Shown: piece after piece, positions 43,851 to 51,360 of the stretch
Layout of the letters: every line of letters starts with the position of its first letter
Numbering within the stretch: position 1 is the first letter of the stretch
Source: an uncultured SAR86 cluster bacterium
Lineage (GTDB): Bacteria; Pseudomonadota; Gammaproteobacteria; Magnimaribacterales; D2472
DNA: 59,518 nt
Reading direction: 5' to 3'
Assembly (NCBI GenBank): GCA_902617045.1
Contig: CACMVA010000001.1
Span: forward strand, 1-59,518
Program-made: the position numbers and the translations under genes
Notes under the pieces: generated by a model
What the model saw: only the letters and a program-made list of their open reading frames with translations
What the model was told of the DNA's origin: nothing
Database searches by the model: none

Positions 43851-43924
43851 TGGAGGCTGAAGCCGGAATCGAACCGGCGTAAACGGCTTTGCAGGCCGCT
43901 GCATAACCACTCTGCCATCCAGCC
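43851..43924 (-). tRNA. tRNA-Cys (anticodon GCA)
   Basis: The 74-nt tRNA reads 5' GGCTGGATGGCAGAGTGG and ends in CTCCA, with CCA encoded. The acceptor GGCTGGA pairs with TTCAGCC (one G-U). The D-loop contains GTGGTTATGCAGC. The anticodon stem-loop CGGCCTGCAAAGCCG carries GCA, and the T arm is GCCGGTTCGATTCCGGC. In E. coli cysT lies in pgsA-glyW-cysT-leuZ; here pgsA is upstream and tRNA-Leu downstream but each is separated by a sugar gene. Confidence 0.97.
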
Positions 43925-43978
43925 TTGTGATTGCTGAGTGTATTGCATAAGAATGATAAATAAAAGAATATTTTATAT

Positions 43979-44752
43979 TTATTTATCTTCATAGTAACTT
44001 AGCCGCTCTATATCATCTTCAACGACTGAGTCTCCATATTGTATTTCTATAATATGGCACTTTTCTTTAAAAGGATTGACAATTTGATGCCATTGTCCTT
44101 CATCAACAATAAAATGATCAAATTTATTTAATATAATTTTTTCTTTTTGATGTGGATCTTTATCTGCAAACATAACTTCACAAGAGCCTTTAGTTACTAA
44201 CCAAATCTCATTTCTTTGTCTATGTTTTTGGAAACTCATTCCTTTTTTTGGACTTACAATGAGTTCTTTAACTTTTACCTCTTTTGAATCATAAAAATTA
44301 TGAAAAGATCCCCATATTCGATCCTCACTATCATATTTCCAGTTTTTAAGTAGTGATGATGAAGAATTTTTTTTATCATCTCCGCCAATTCCAAACCGAA
44401 ATTCAATACCTTTAACCTTCATTTCAGGGATATTGTTTTTATTTCTATCCCCACCATTACAAAAAATAATATTTTCATTTGGGTATTTATTTTTTATTTT
44501 TTCTAATGCATCTATACAACTTCCGCTATCATCATCATTAAAAGTAATCACTTCATCGACGCATTCAATATTAAGTAATATATTTTTTCTTTCTTCAATA
44601 TTCATAAATACTTTTTTTTTCTTTTTTATAAGCCATTCGTCACTATTTAAAGCAACTATAAGATGATCGCCAATATCTTTTGCTGATTTCATATAGGATA
44701 TATGACCAGAATGAATAGGGTCAAATCCGCCACTTACAACAACAATTTTCAT
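43979..44752 (-). CDS. Nucleotidyltransferase-cupin fusion (RfaE-C/TagD-like plus ManC-type isomerase cupin)
   Basis: The 257-aa protein has two domains. Residues ~1-130 form a cytidylyltransferase-like fold: VVSGGFDPIHSGHISYMKSAK with the H-x-G-H motif, LIVALNSDEWLIKKKKK, ERKNILLNIECVDEVI and a serine cluster (NSSSSL) at the end. Residues ~145-257 form a type II mannose-6-phosphate isomerase cupin: WGSFHNFYDS, VKELIVSPKKGMSFQKHRQRNEIWLVTKG, EGQWHQIVNP and IIEIQYGDSVVEDDIERL. The pairing suggests isomerisation and nucleotidyl activation of a sugar phosphate. Its ATG overlaps the pgsA stop (ATGA). Substrate unknown. Confidence 0.82.
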   Translation of the reverse strand: MKIVVVSGGFDPIHSGHISYMKSAKDIGDHLIVALNSDEWLIKKKKKVFMNIEERKNILLNIECVDEVITFNDDDSGSCIDALEKIKNKYPNENIIFCNGGDRNKNNIPEMKVKGIEFRFGIGGDDKKNSSSSLLKNWKYDSEDRIWGSFHNFYDSKEVKVKELIVSPKKGMSFQKHRQRNEIWLVTKGSCEVMFADKDPHQKEKIILNKFDHFIVDEGQWHQIVNPFKEKCHIIEIQYGDSVVEDDIERLSYYEDK

Positions 44753-45282
44753 TTTTTAAAGACGTTTAAGGTATATTCATACCCTGTATAAAGGGTGATC
44801 AGTGTTGCAATTATTAGAAAAATGTCAGCAATAATTATGATCAGGTTAAAGCTGAAAGCTAATGCAAATAAGTATAATCCTATAGAAAATAATTGAACCG
44901 AAGTTTTTATTTTTGCCAAATAAGTTACCTTAGTTTTATGTGATTTATTATTTCTAGAAGAATAATCTCTTAGAGCAGAAACTCCAATTTCTCTTGCAAT
45001 TATTAAAGAGCCTAAAAAAGCAATCAGGAAGCTGTCAAGATCAACTGATAAACCTATTAGTATAAATACTATTAGAATCTTATCGGCGATAGGATCTAAA
45101 ATTTCTCCTAATTGCGACTCAGCATTATACTTTCGTGCTAAATAACCATCAAAGTAATCAGTTAGTCCGGCTAAAAAGAATAGTAAAACACAAGCCAAAT
45201 AATTTCCAAATATTAAAAAAATTAAAATTATTGGCGCTAAAAATATTCTAGCAACCGTAATAAAGTTTATAAAATTAATCAT
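44749..45282 (-). CDS. pgsA: CDP-diacylglycerol-glycerol-3-phosphate 3-phosphatidyltransferase
   Basis: The 177-aa polytopic inner-membrane enzyme carries the CDP-alcohol phosphotransferase motif in FDGYLARKYNAESQLGEILDPIADK (D-G-x2-A-R-x8-G-x3-D-x3-D, ~42-66). The N-terminus INFITVARIFLAPIILIFLI is typical. It forms phosphatidylglycerophosphate, the precursor of phosphatidylglycerol. It overlaps uvrC by 8 nt, the same order as in E. coli, and overlaps the next gene by 4 nt. It is slightly shorter than the E. coli enzyme (182). Confidence 0.96.
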   Translation of the reverse strand: MINFINFITVARIFLAPIILIFLIFGNYLACVLLFFLAGLTDYFDGYLARKYNAESQLGEILDPIADKILIVFILIGLSVDLDSFLIAFLGSLIIAREIGVSALRDYSSRNNKSHKTKVTYLAKIKTSVQLFSIGLYLFALAFSFNLIIIIADIFLIIATLITLYTGYEYTLNVFKK

Positions 45283-47062
45283 TTTTGAATTTATCTAATA
45301 TTTCTTTAGCTATTTTCTCATTTATGCCTTTAACAGTCATTAATTCTTGAATATCAGTAGATTTAATATTCTTAATACTCTTAAATTTCGAAATAAGGCG
45401 TTTTTTAAGAATTTCCCCAATACCTTTAATGGAGTCTAATTCAGATTGAGAAATTTTCTTTCTTTTTTTATTTCTTTGCGCTCGAATTGCAAACCTATGC
45501 GACTCGTCGCGAATCTCTTGAAGGATTAAAAAGGCCTTAGAGTATTTATCTAACTCAATAATACCGTCTTCGCTTATTATGGTTTCAGTAGCCCGTACCC
45601 TTTTAGAACCTTTTACGATCGAAATAACCTTGATGTCATGATGATCCGATTTATTAATAATTGTGTTAACAAAGTTTAATTGATTTTTACCACCATCAAT
45701 TAAAATTACATCAGGCTTTAATCCTGGATCAGCATAGTATTTAATTCTTCTCTCCAATACATGTTCAAGCGAGCCGATATCGTTACCAGATAGCTCTGGA
45801 GAAATATTAAACAATCTATAATTCTTTTTTTGCGGTCCTTGCTTTGAAAATACTACACACGATGCTACAGCATTATCACCTGAAAAATGACTTACGTCAT
45901 AACCCTCAATTTTTTTTATATTATCTATTCTAAGGTAATTGCTAAGCTCCTGCATTGCAAAAGTATACTTATCCTCTTTGCTAATATGATTTTTTATGAC
46001 CTGTTTTGCATTAAGTCTGCATAAATTAAAAATAGGTCTTATGGATTTATTTGGTGAGTGAATAATTTTTACTTTTTTTTGATGTTTTGTGCTAAACATA
46101 TCCTCTAGCAACTTATTATTTTCCAGAGAGTTAGTGCATAAAATCTTCTTTGGAATATCTGTCTGGTAGTCATAAAAGTTAACTATGGCACTTTGATAAA
46201 CATCTTCGATATTTTCAAAGTGAGCCTGTTTTATGAGGTGAGTCTTAGTGCCTCTAATTTTTCCATTTCTTACAACAATAATTGATACGCCAAGATAGGT
46301 TAATTCTGCATGCACAGAAAAAATGTCTACATTTGAAGCAAATGTTACAACTGATTGCTCCTCCTTAAGTAAATTTAATCTCTTTAAACGATCTCTTATT
46401 TCAGCAGCTTTTTCAAAGTCTAATTTAGTAACAGCAGCATCAATATCTTTTGTTAATCTTTGGATGGTTTTAGTATCAGAGGAAGAAATAAATGACTTTG
46501 CGCCTGTTATATCCTCAAAGTAATCGACCTTTTTTATATGATTTACACATGGAGCAGAACACCTTTTCATTTGATATTCAATGCAAGGTCTAGTTCTGTT
46601 AGCAAAGGTGGTGTCGCTGCAATTTCTCACCTTATAAATTTTTTGAATTTCTTTTATTGATTTTTTGACAGCTTCAGAGCTGACAAATGGTCCAAAGTAA
46701 TTTCTATCAACTGCTTTTTTGGTTCTCTTTAGATAAACACCTGGAAAATCATGATCTGAGGAAAAGTATATATAAGGATAAGTCTTATCATCTCTTAAAA
46801 GAATGTTAAATTTTGGTTTATTCTCTTTAATAAGCATTTGCTCTAATAACAATGCCTCAACCTCATTTTTTGTTGTAAAAGTTTCTACTTTGTCAGTAAG
46901 AAATTTAATCTGCGAAGTCTTTCTGTCTTTGTGAGATTTTCCAAAATAAGATGAGACCCTTTTTTTTAAATTTTTTGCTTTACCAATATAAATAATTTCA
47001 TGATTACTGAAAAATTTGTAAACTCCAGGCGTATTAGGTACTTTCTTTAAATTGACAGACAT
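45275..47062 (-). CDS. uvrC: UvrABC excinuclease subunit C
   Basis: The 595-aa protein has a GIY-YIG nuclease domain at the N-terminus (NTPGVYKFFSNHEIIYIGKAKNLKKRV, ~9-34), a cysteine cluster (CIEYQMKRCSAPC), a UVR motif (LEKAAEIRDRLKRL), the RNase H-like 5' nuclease (GYDVSHFSGDNAVAS; ILIDGGKNQLN) and C-terminal tandem helix-hairpin-helix (LDSIKGIGEILKKRL; LMTVKGINEKIAKEI). It makes both incisions in nucleotide excision repair. Length is normal. It starts 18 nt after pgi. Confidence 0.97.
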   Translation of the reverse strand: MSVNLKKVPNTPGVYKFFSNHEIIYIGKAKNLKKRVSSYFGKSHKDRKTSQIKFLTDKVETFTTKNEVEALLLEQMLIKENKPKFNILLRDDKTYPYIYFSSDHDFPGVYLKRTKKAVDRNYFGPFVSSEAVKKSIKEIQKIYKVRNCSDTTFANRTRPCIEYQMKRCSAPCVNHIKKVDYFEDITGAKSFISSSDTKTIQRLTKDIDAAVTKLDFEKAAEIRDRLKRLNLLKEEQSVVTFASNVDIFSVHAELTYLGVSIIVVRNGKIRGTKTHLIKQAHFENIEDVYQSAIVNFYDYQTDIPKKILCTNSLENNKLLEDMFSTKHQKKVKIIHSPNKSIRPIFNLCRLNAKQVIKNHISKEDKYTFAMQELSNYLRIDNIKKIEGYDVSHFSGDNAVASCVVFSKQGPQKKNYRLFNISPELSGNDIGSLEHVLERRIKYYADPGLKPDVILIDGGKNQLNFVNTIINKSDHHDIKVISIVKGSKRVRATETIISEDGIIELDKYSKAFLILQEIRDESHRFAIRAQRNKKRKKISQSELDSIKGIGEILKKRLISKFKSIKNIKSTDIQELMTVKGINEKIAKEILDKFKND

Positions 47063-47080
47063 AGCAAAAAATTATGACTT

Positions 47081-48451
47081 CTAATCTTTTTTAATTTGAT
47101 ATTTCTTAGTATAAATCTTGCCAGCATTTACACCAAACTGATCAAAAGGGTTTATTTGCAACATTACTGAGGTTATAAAAACTCTGTGTTCCCAAGTTGC
47201 AATTAGAAATCCTAATTTTTTTGCATCAATGCCATCAAGAATGAAAAGATTAACCGGAACATTGCCATTAATTGTTTCTTCCTTTTTTAGTAGTTTTGAA
47301 GCTCCCTCTGATAGAAGCCTTGCTTGAGTTTTGCCCTGAGAATAAGCTAAGCCATTATATTTATTATCTTTGTTTAAAATTATGTCTGCACAGATATTTT
47401 GAGTTCCCTGATGTAATAATTGAAAATAAGAGTGTTGTGCTGTTGGACCATATCCTCCAAAAATAATTTGACCAGTTTTATTGAATTCAGAATTTTTACT
47501 TGGTCTTTTTCCAAGCGATTCCATTTCAAGTTGTTGAAAATAATTAGGCAGAGATCTAAGCTTCCAGTCATAGGATAAAATTGCTCTAGTATTTTTTTCT
47601 TTGACGTTATGAAACCAAATATCTGAAAAGGCTAACATTTTTACAAATTTTTGATAATCTTCATTATCAGATATGTAGCTATCTGCAATTGAGCCGCCTA
47701 AACAAAAATTATCAAAAGTATTTTCATGATTCGCTGGCATAGCAAAACAAGCAGCTGCATAAGATATTCTAGACCATATTGAATATCTACCACCAATCTC
47801 ATTATCAAATTCAGAAATGTGTTTGAAATTAAATTTTTGAGCTTCTTTCTTATTTGCTGTTATTGCAATAAATCTATTCATATCTCCTGACCAATGAATT
47901 GCATCTTTTAGGCTCTCAATTGTTTCATCTGTAGTAAATGATTTAGAAGAGACTATAAAAACAGTTTTTTTTGGATCTAGTTTTTTTAGTGTTTCATCCA
48001 ACTCAATTCTATCTGAACCAGTTATAAAATAATGTTTCCATTCTGAAAGTACCTCGCCGTGACCAAGGCTTTCAATTAATAGTTTTGGTCCTTCATACGA
48101 TCCACCAATTCCTAAAGAAACAATATTTTCAGCAGATTGTGCTTCATACATAAAGTTAATTAATGCTTCATCTTTTAAGCCCTCTCCGTCTGGAGCAAAA
48201 TCAGTATCTGATTTTATAAATTCATTAATAAAACCTTTGTTTTTTCTATATTTAGGATGAAAAGCAGCTTGATTTTCAGTAAGGTTAACAACTTTGCCCC
48301 TTAACAAATCATCTATTTTTAAATTAAGGCCAAGTTCTGTTGCTTTATGATCAAACTCTTTATAAAGGTTTTTTGAAAAGTCATTATTATGAAATTCATA
48401 TCGCAACATATTATTTTCATAAGTATAGATTTCAGGCATTTCTTTGCTCAT
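47081..48451 (-). CDS. pgi: Glucose-6-phosphate isomerase (compact form)
   Basis: The 456-aa protein is about 90 aa shorter than E. coli Pgi. Signatures remain: SLGIGGSYEGPKLL, VSSKSFTTDETIESL, IGGRYSIWSRISYAA (the conserved GGRYS-W), MESLGKRPSK, TAQHSYFQLLHQGT (catalytic His) and INPFDQFGVNAGK (catalytic Lys region). It interconverts glucose-6-P and fructose-6-P. The shortening lies mostly in N-terminal and peripheral helices. It overlaps pyrF by 4 nt. Glucose-6-P feeds Glc-1-P and fructose-6-P feeds hexosamines used by the neighbouring glycan locus. Confidence 0.95.
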   Translation of the reverse strand: MSKEMPEIYTYENNMLRYEFHNNDFSKNLYKEFDHKATELGLNLKIDDLLRGKVVNLTENQAAFHPKYRKNKGFINEFIKSDTDFAPDGEGLKDEALINFMYEAQSAENIVSLGIGGSYEGPKLLIESLGHGEVLSEWKHYFITGSDRIELDETLKKLDPKKTVFIVSSKSFTTDETIESLKDAIHWSGDMNRFIAITANKKEAQKFNFKHISEFDNEIGGRYSIWSRISYAAACFAMPANHENTFDNFCLGGSIADSYISDNEDYQKFVKMLAFSDIWFHNVKEKNTRAILSYDWKLRSLPNYFQQLEMESLGKRPSKNSEFNKTGQIIFGGYGPTAQHSYFQLLHQGTQNICADIILNKDNKYNGLAYSQGKTQARLLSEGASKLLKKEETINGNVPVNLFILDGIDAKKLGFLIATWEHRVFITSVMLQINPFDQFGVNAGKIYTKKYQIKKD

Positions 48452-49110
48452 GATATATTTTGAAAAATCTCATTTAAAGCCTCACCGATATTTTCAGCCT
48501 CTGTAATAGGTCTTCCAATTACAAGAAAATCTGCGCCAAGATTAATTGCCTCTTTTGGTGTCATAACTCTTTTTTGATCATCATTTGAGTCTTGAAGTCT
48601 AATGCCAGGAGTAATTGATAAAAGTGTGCCTCTTTTTTTAACGAGCTTGAGTTCATGTGGTGAACATACAATACCATCAATGCCTGCTGATTCAGCTAAA
48701 TCAAGCATTGCATTCACTTGCTCTGAAGAAGTTCTTTGAAATATTATATTTGTTTCATCATCATTGAGGCTTGTCAAAGCTGTTACACCAAAGACTTTTA
48801 TTTGAATCCTTGAGGCTGCCTCCATTGCAGCCATCATCATATCTTTGCCACCAGAGGTATGAATTGTAAGCATTTTTATTGGCAGTGAAGCCAGTCCTTG
48901 AATCGATTTTTTAACAGTATTAGGTATATCATGAAATTTTAAATCGAGAAAAATTTTAAATCCGTGGTCTGCTGCATAATAGATTATTTCATGTCCAATG
49001 GAATTAAATGCAACACTCCCAATCTTTACCATACATTTCTTGGGATCAAGTTTATTTATAAGCTCTGAGGCTCTTTCAAAATTATTTTCATCAATTGCTA
49101 CTATGATCAT
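48448..49110 (-). CDS. pyrF: Orotidine 5'-phosphate decarboxylase
   Basis: The 220-aa TIM barrel has IVAIDENNFERASELINKL, the catalytic FLDLKFHDIPNTVKKSI (Lys-Asp array), MLTIHTSGGKDMMMAA, ITPGIRLQ and LVIGRPITEAENIGEAL. It decarboxylates OMP to UMP in de novo pyrimidine synthesis. It has normal length and overlaps ihfB and pgi by 4 nt at either side. Confidence 0.97.
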   Translation of the reverse strand: MIIVAIDENNFERASELINKLDPKKCMVKIGSVAFNSIGHEIIYYAADHGFKIFLDLKFHDIPNTVKKSIQGLASLPIKMLTIHTSGGKDMMMAAMEAASRIQIKVFGVTALTSLNDDETNIIFQRTSSEQVNAMLDLAESAGIDGIVCSPHELKLVKKRGTLLSITPGIRLQDSNDDQKRVMTPKEAINLGADFLVIGRPITEAENIGEALNEIFQNIS

Positions 49111-49400
49111 TTTTTTACTAATGATTTTGAAGGCTTAAAATGCATTGTAGCTGTTTCACCTAGATATGAAATTTTTTTTGTTTTAGGATTTATAAATTTT
49201 CTAGGTCTAATATATTTTTTTGAAAAAGTTCCAAAACCTCTGATTTCCACTTTTTCATTTAAAGCGACTGCTTCGGTTATTGATTCAAATATAATATTTA
49301 GTGCTTCAGAAATTTCTGATTTGTTTAAATTTGGGAATTGTTTTTTTAGGGATAACTCTATTTCGGATCTTGTAAATGTTTCTTTATTTATTTTATTCAC
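49107..49400 (-). CDS. ihfB: Integration host factor beta subunit
   Basis: The 97-aa HU/IHF family protein has TFTRSEIELSLKKQFPNLNKSEISEAL (helices), VEIRGFGTFSKKYIRPRKFINPKTKK (beta arms with the conserved G-F-G-x-F and R-x-x-x-N-P-K-T) and MHFKPSKSL. It bends DNA as a heterodimer with IhfA, whose gene is not in the window. A GTG start at 49400 lies inside the rpsA end (8-nt overlap). The rpsA-ihfB order is typical for gammaproteobacteria and supports IHF-beta over HU. Confidence 0.93.
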   Translation of the reverse strand: MNKINKETFTRSEIELSLKKQFPNLNKSEISEALNIIFESITEAVALNEKVEIRGFGTFSKKYIRPRKFINPKTKKISYLGETATMHFKPSKSLVKK

Positions 49401-50700
49401 TCAGCTTTAATGAAATTCTCTCTCTTTCAGCATCTATGGCAAAAACAATGCATTTTAGATTTTGATCTTTTTTAAATTCGTCTAATGCTTTCTTATGATC
49501 CTCATCTTCAGTGATATCAGACAGATGAATTAAACCATCAATATCTCCCTCTAAACCAACAAAAATTCCAAAATCAGTTATTGATTTGATCTTACCCTCA
49601 ACACTGTCTCCAATTCCATATTTATTTGCGAACTCAATCCAAGGATTTGGTTTAGTCTGTTTTAGGCCAAGAGAAATTCTTCTTTTATCATGATCAATTT
49701 CTAAAATCATAACTTTAATTTTTTCATTCATCTCAACAACTTTTGAAGGATGAATATTTTTACTGGTCCAATCAAGTTCAGATAAATGAATTAAACCTTC
49801 AATACCCTCTTCGAGCTGCGCAAAGCATCCATAATCTGTTATGTTTGAAACATCTGCCTCATATATTCCACCAACAGAATAATTTGATTCAACATTTTCC
49901 CAAGGATCATTATGAATTTGTTTCAATCCTAGGGATACTCTTAATTTTTCTTTATCAAAGCTTAAAACTTTTACGTCTATTTCCTCACCTATAGTAAGGT
50001 GTTCGGATGGATTAGTGACTCTTGACCATGATATGTCTGTAATGTGAAGCAATCCGTCAAGACCACCAAGATCTATAAATGCTCCATAATCGGTTATATT
50101 TTTTACAATACCTTTTACAATTTGACCTTCCTCAAGATTTTTTAGTAGTTCTACCTTTACTTCTGAATTATTTTTTTCTAATACTGCTTTTCGGGATAAA
50201 ACTACATTATTTCTTTTGTAATCAAGTTTTATAACTTTAAAATCTTGAATTGTATTTTCAATATCTGGTGCTTCTTTTACAGGCCTAACATCAACTAATG
50301 ATCCTGGTAAAAAAGCTTTAACAACATCAATTTCTACTGCAAATCCTCCCTTAACTCTGTTATGAATTTTGCCTGTAACAAATTCACCTGTTTCAAGTGC
50401 TTCTTCGAGCATTTTCCAAGTAGATATTTTTCTAGCTTTTTCTCTTGAAATCCTTGTTTCTCCATAGCCATCTTCAACTGCCTCGAGGGCAACCTCGACC
50501 TCATCTCCAATATTTATTTGAACTTCACCATCATTGCTTCGGAATTCGTCAAGTGAAATCACTCCTTCTGACTTTAGGCCTACATGAATTGTTACCCAGT
50601 CCTTATCTACATCTAGAACAACTCCAGAGACTATTGATCCTGGTTGCATATCTAAAGTATTTAAACTTTCATCTAGTAAAGCTGCAAAAGATTCTGACAT
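49393..50700 (-). CDS. rpsA: 30S ribosomal protein S1 with five S1 domains
   Basis: The 435-aa protein has five OB-fold S1 repeats: ~17-85 (GSIVSGVVLDVDKDWVTIHVG), ~100-170 (GEFVTGKIHNRVKGGFAVEI), ~185-258 (GQIVKGIVKNITDYGAFIDLGG), ~272-345 (GGIYEADVSNITDYGCFAQLEEG) and ~358-434 (GDSVEGKIKSITDFGIFVGLEG). E. coli S1 (557 aa) has six; the sixth is missing and the stop follows the fifth directly. The first two domains, which bind the ribosome, are intact. It starts immediately after the cmk stop with no gap. Confidence 0.95.
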   Translation of the reverse strand: MSESFAALLDESLNTLDMQPGSIVSGVVLDVDKDWVTIHVGLKSEGVISLDEFRSNDGEVQINIGDEVEVALEAVEDGYGETRISREKARKISTWKMLEEALETGEFVTGKIHNRVKGGFAVEIDVVKAFLPGSLVDVRPVKEAPDIENTIQDFKVIKLDYKRNNVVLSRKAVLEKNNSEVKVELLKNLEEGQIVKGIVKNITDYGAFIDLGGLDGLLHITDISWSRVTNPSEHLTIGEEIDVKVLSFDKEKLRVSLGLKQIHNDPWENVESNYSVGGIYEADVSNITDYGCFAQLEEGIEGLIHLSELDWTSKNIHPSKVVEMNEKIKVMILEIDHDKRRISLGLKQTKPNPWIEFANKYGIGDSVEGKIKSITDFGIFVGLEGDIDGLIHLSDITEDEDHKKALDEFKKDQNLKCIVFAIDAERERISLKLSE

Positions 50701-51360
50701 TTATTTAAATTCCTTGTTTATTAATTTTTCAGCCAAGCTGAATACCTCGTCAAGCTTCATATTTGAAGAGTCAATTATATGAGCATCTTCAGCTGGTAAA
50801 AGAGGTGATAATTTTCTAGAACTATCTTTCTTATCTCTTTGTTCAATATCTGCTATCAGAGCGGGCATATTAACTTCTTGTCCAAGATTCTGCAACTCTA
50901 TAAAGCGTCTTTTTGCTCTCTCTTCAGGTGAGGCTGTAAGAAAAATTTTTAATTTTGCATCTTTAAATACAACTGTTCCCATATCTCGACCATCTGCTAC
51001 TAAACCTCCTCCATCATAAAAATTTCTTTGAATGTTAAATAGAGCCTCTCTGACCTCTTTTTTAGAGCTATGTTCAGAGGCAGACTTTGCAATTATTTCT
51101 GACCTTAACTGAGAAGTGATATCAGTGGTTTTGTAACTTACTAAAAGTTTTTCTTTATTTTTTTTAAATTCCACATATCCTTCTATTTGATTTGCAATTT
51201 CATCTGGAGAGAAACTCATTTTAGATAAATAAGCATAGAGTCTGTATAAAACTCCACTATCAAGAATATTGAAATCAAATTTATTTGCTATTCCTCTTGC
51301 AAGCGCTCCCTTTCCCGATGCAGAAGGCCCATCTATAGTAATTACATTAATCTTCTTCAT
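50701..51360 (-). CDS. cmk: Cytidylate kinase
   Basis: The 219-aa NMP kinase has VITIDGPSASGKGALARGIANKF (P-loop), LDSGVLYRLYAYLS, the LVADGRDMGTVVFKDAKLKIFLTASPEERAKRRFIEL segment and DKKDSSRKLSPLLPAEDAHIIDSSNM, matching Cmk. It phosphorylates CMP and dCMP; recycling of CMP released from CMP-nonulosonate and CDP-sugar transfer is an added use here. It overlaps aroA by 14 nt and abuts rpsA. Confidence 0.96.
   Translation of the reverse strand: MKKINVITIDGPSASGKGALARGIANKFDFNILDSGVLYRLYAYLSKMSFSPDEIANQIEGYVEFKKNKEKLLVSYKTTDITSQLRSEIIAKSASEHSSKKEVREALFNIQRNFYDGGGLVADGRDMGTVVFKDAKLKIFLTASPEERAKRRFIELQNLGQEVNMPALIADIEQRDKKDSSRKLSPLLPAEDAHIIDSSNMKLDEVFSLAEKLINKEFK

Noticed and set aside
43842-43910. 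N-terminal extension of the dehydrogenase-like gene to 43910
   Set aside because: The extra 23 codons lie in the tRNA-Cys gene, whose cloverleaf is intact. The protein's Rossmann start MKVGIIGFG matches ATG 43841.
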